This document shows, piece after piece, positions 5,380 to 5,504 of a DNA stretch of 5,504 bases. The position numbers were made by a program, and so were the translations under genes. Numbering within the stretch: the stretch's first letter is position 1; each line of letters starts with the position of its first letter. The notes below the pieces were generated by a model. It ran no database searches. It saw only the letters and a program-made list of their open reading frames with translations, and was not told the origin of the DNA. This stretch comes from an uncultured Oscillospiraceae bacterium (GTDB lineage: Bacteria; Bacillota; Clostridia; Oscillospirales; Ruminococcaceae): NCBI GenBank assembly GCA_910589145.1, contig CAJUSD010000069.1, forward strand, positions 1-5,504, read 5' to 3'.

Positions 5380-5504
5380 TGTAGAGCGCCGTTTCGGACT
5401 TCCTGCAGATCATCTCCCCGATATACGCCCGGTTTTGCAGGATGCCCTAGATGGTGGAGGGACACCAGCCCTCGCCCTGGATGTTATCGCCGTTCCGGGA
5501 GCCG
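5378..5504 (-). pseudogene. Large serine recombinase fragment with in-frame amber codon (partial)
   Basis: The minus strand from the window edge reads GDNIQGEGWCPSTI, then TAG (5447-5449), then GILQNRAYIGEMICRKSETALYKEG. This matches the pattern GW-PSTI--IL-N--YIG-M---KS-T--YK in the 'recombinase' domain (PF07508 type) of large serine recombinases, which act in excision and integration of conjugative transposons and phages. The amber codon sits where relatives normally have a sense codon (often Arg or Trp), and the frame then runs straight into the permease start without the rest of the recombinase (zinc ribbon, coiled coil). It is therefore truncated at this end and interrupted by a stop. 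Its N-terminal catalytic domain, if present, lies beyond 5504. The match is short and recognised by eye. Confidence 0.6.

Overview
The window carries most of a phosphonate biosynthesis operon on the + strand (about 1-3854), followed by roughly 1.65 kb of decayed mobile-element and transporter sequence (about 3884-5504). Gene content, Shine-Dalgarno sites, codon use and the type of mobile debris suggest a gut-type Firmicute of the Clostridia, probably Lachnospiraceae or a relative. That placement is inference: there is no rRNA or other marker gene here.

Operon (1-3854). A nucleotidyltransferase tail (1-192, resembling LicC/PntC-type cytidylyltransferases) is followed by a 2-aminoethylphosphonate (AEP) transaminase (274-1407), a phosphoenolpyruvate (PEP) mutase with an N-terminal cytidylyltransferase-like domain (1418-2716) and a TPP-dependent phosphonopyruvate decarboxylase (2733-3854). 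The last three genes are 10 and 16 nt apart and surely co-transcribed. Together they would convert PEP to phosphonopyruvate, phosphonoacetaldehyde and then AEP. The upstream enzyme would activate AEP to CMP-AEP for attachment to a surface glycan or lipid. No phosphonate-degrading gene and no transferase for the final attachment lies in the window.

Debris (3884-5504). First comes a fragment of an unrecognised reading frame (3884-4115). It is interrupted by a 159-bp hairpin-forming miniature inverted-repeat element (4121-4279) flanked by CTAAG direct repeats. Next is a truncated, frameshifted transposase N-terminus of the IS3/IS481 type (about 4338-4640), then an unassigned stretch (4641-4905). 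On the minus strand follow an internally deleted, frameshifted ABC-2-type permease (4906-5365) and, just upstream of it, the tail of a large serine recombinase with an in-frame amber codon (5378-5504, running off the window). The last 600 bases or so are clearly GC-richer than the operon (one sampled 60-base line is about 62% GC, against about 42% in the operon). The operon therefore appears to abut an island boundary or insertion scar of different origin.

The pathway is known. The points most worth a second look are the PEP-mutase fusion, whose cytidylyltransferase domain has lost the usual GISST-type loop while a second cytidylyltransferase-like gene sits upstream, and the miniature element, whose removal with one direct repeat rejoins an open reading frame.
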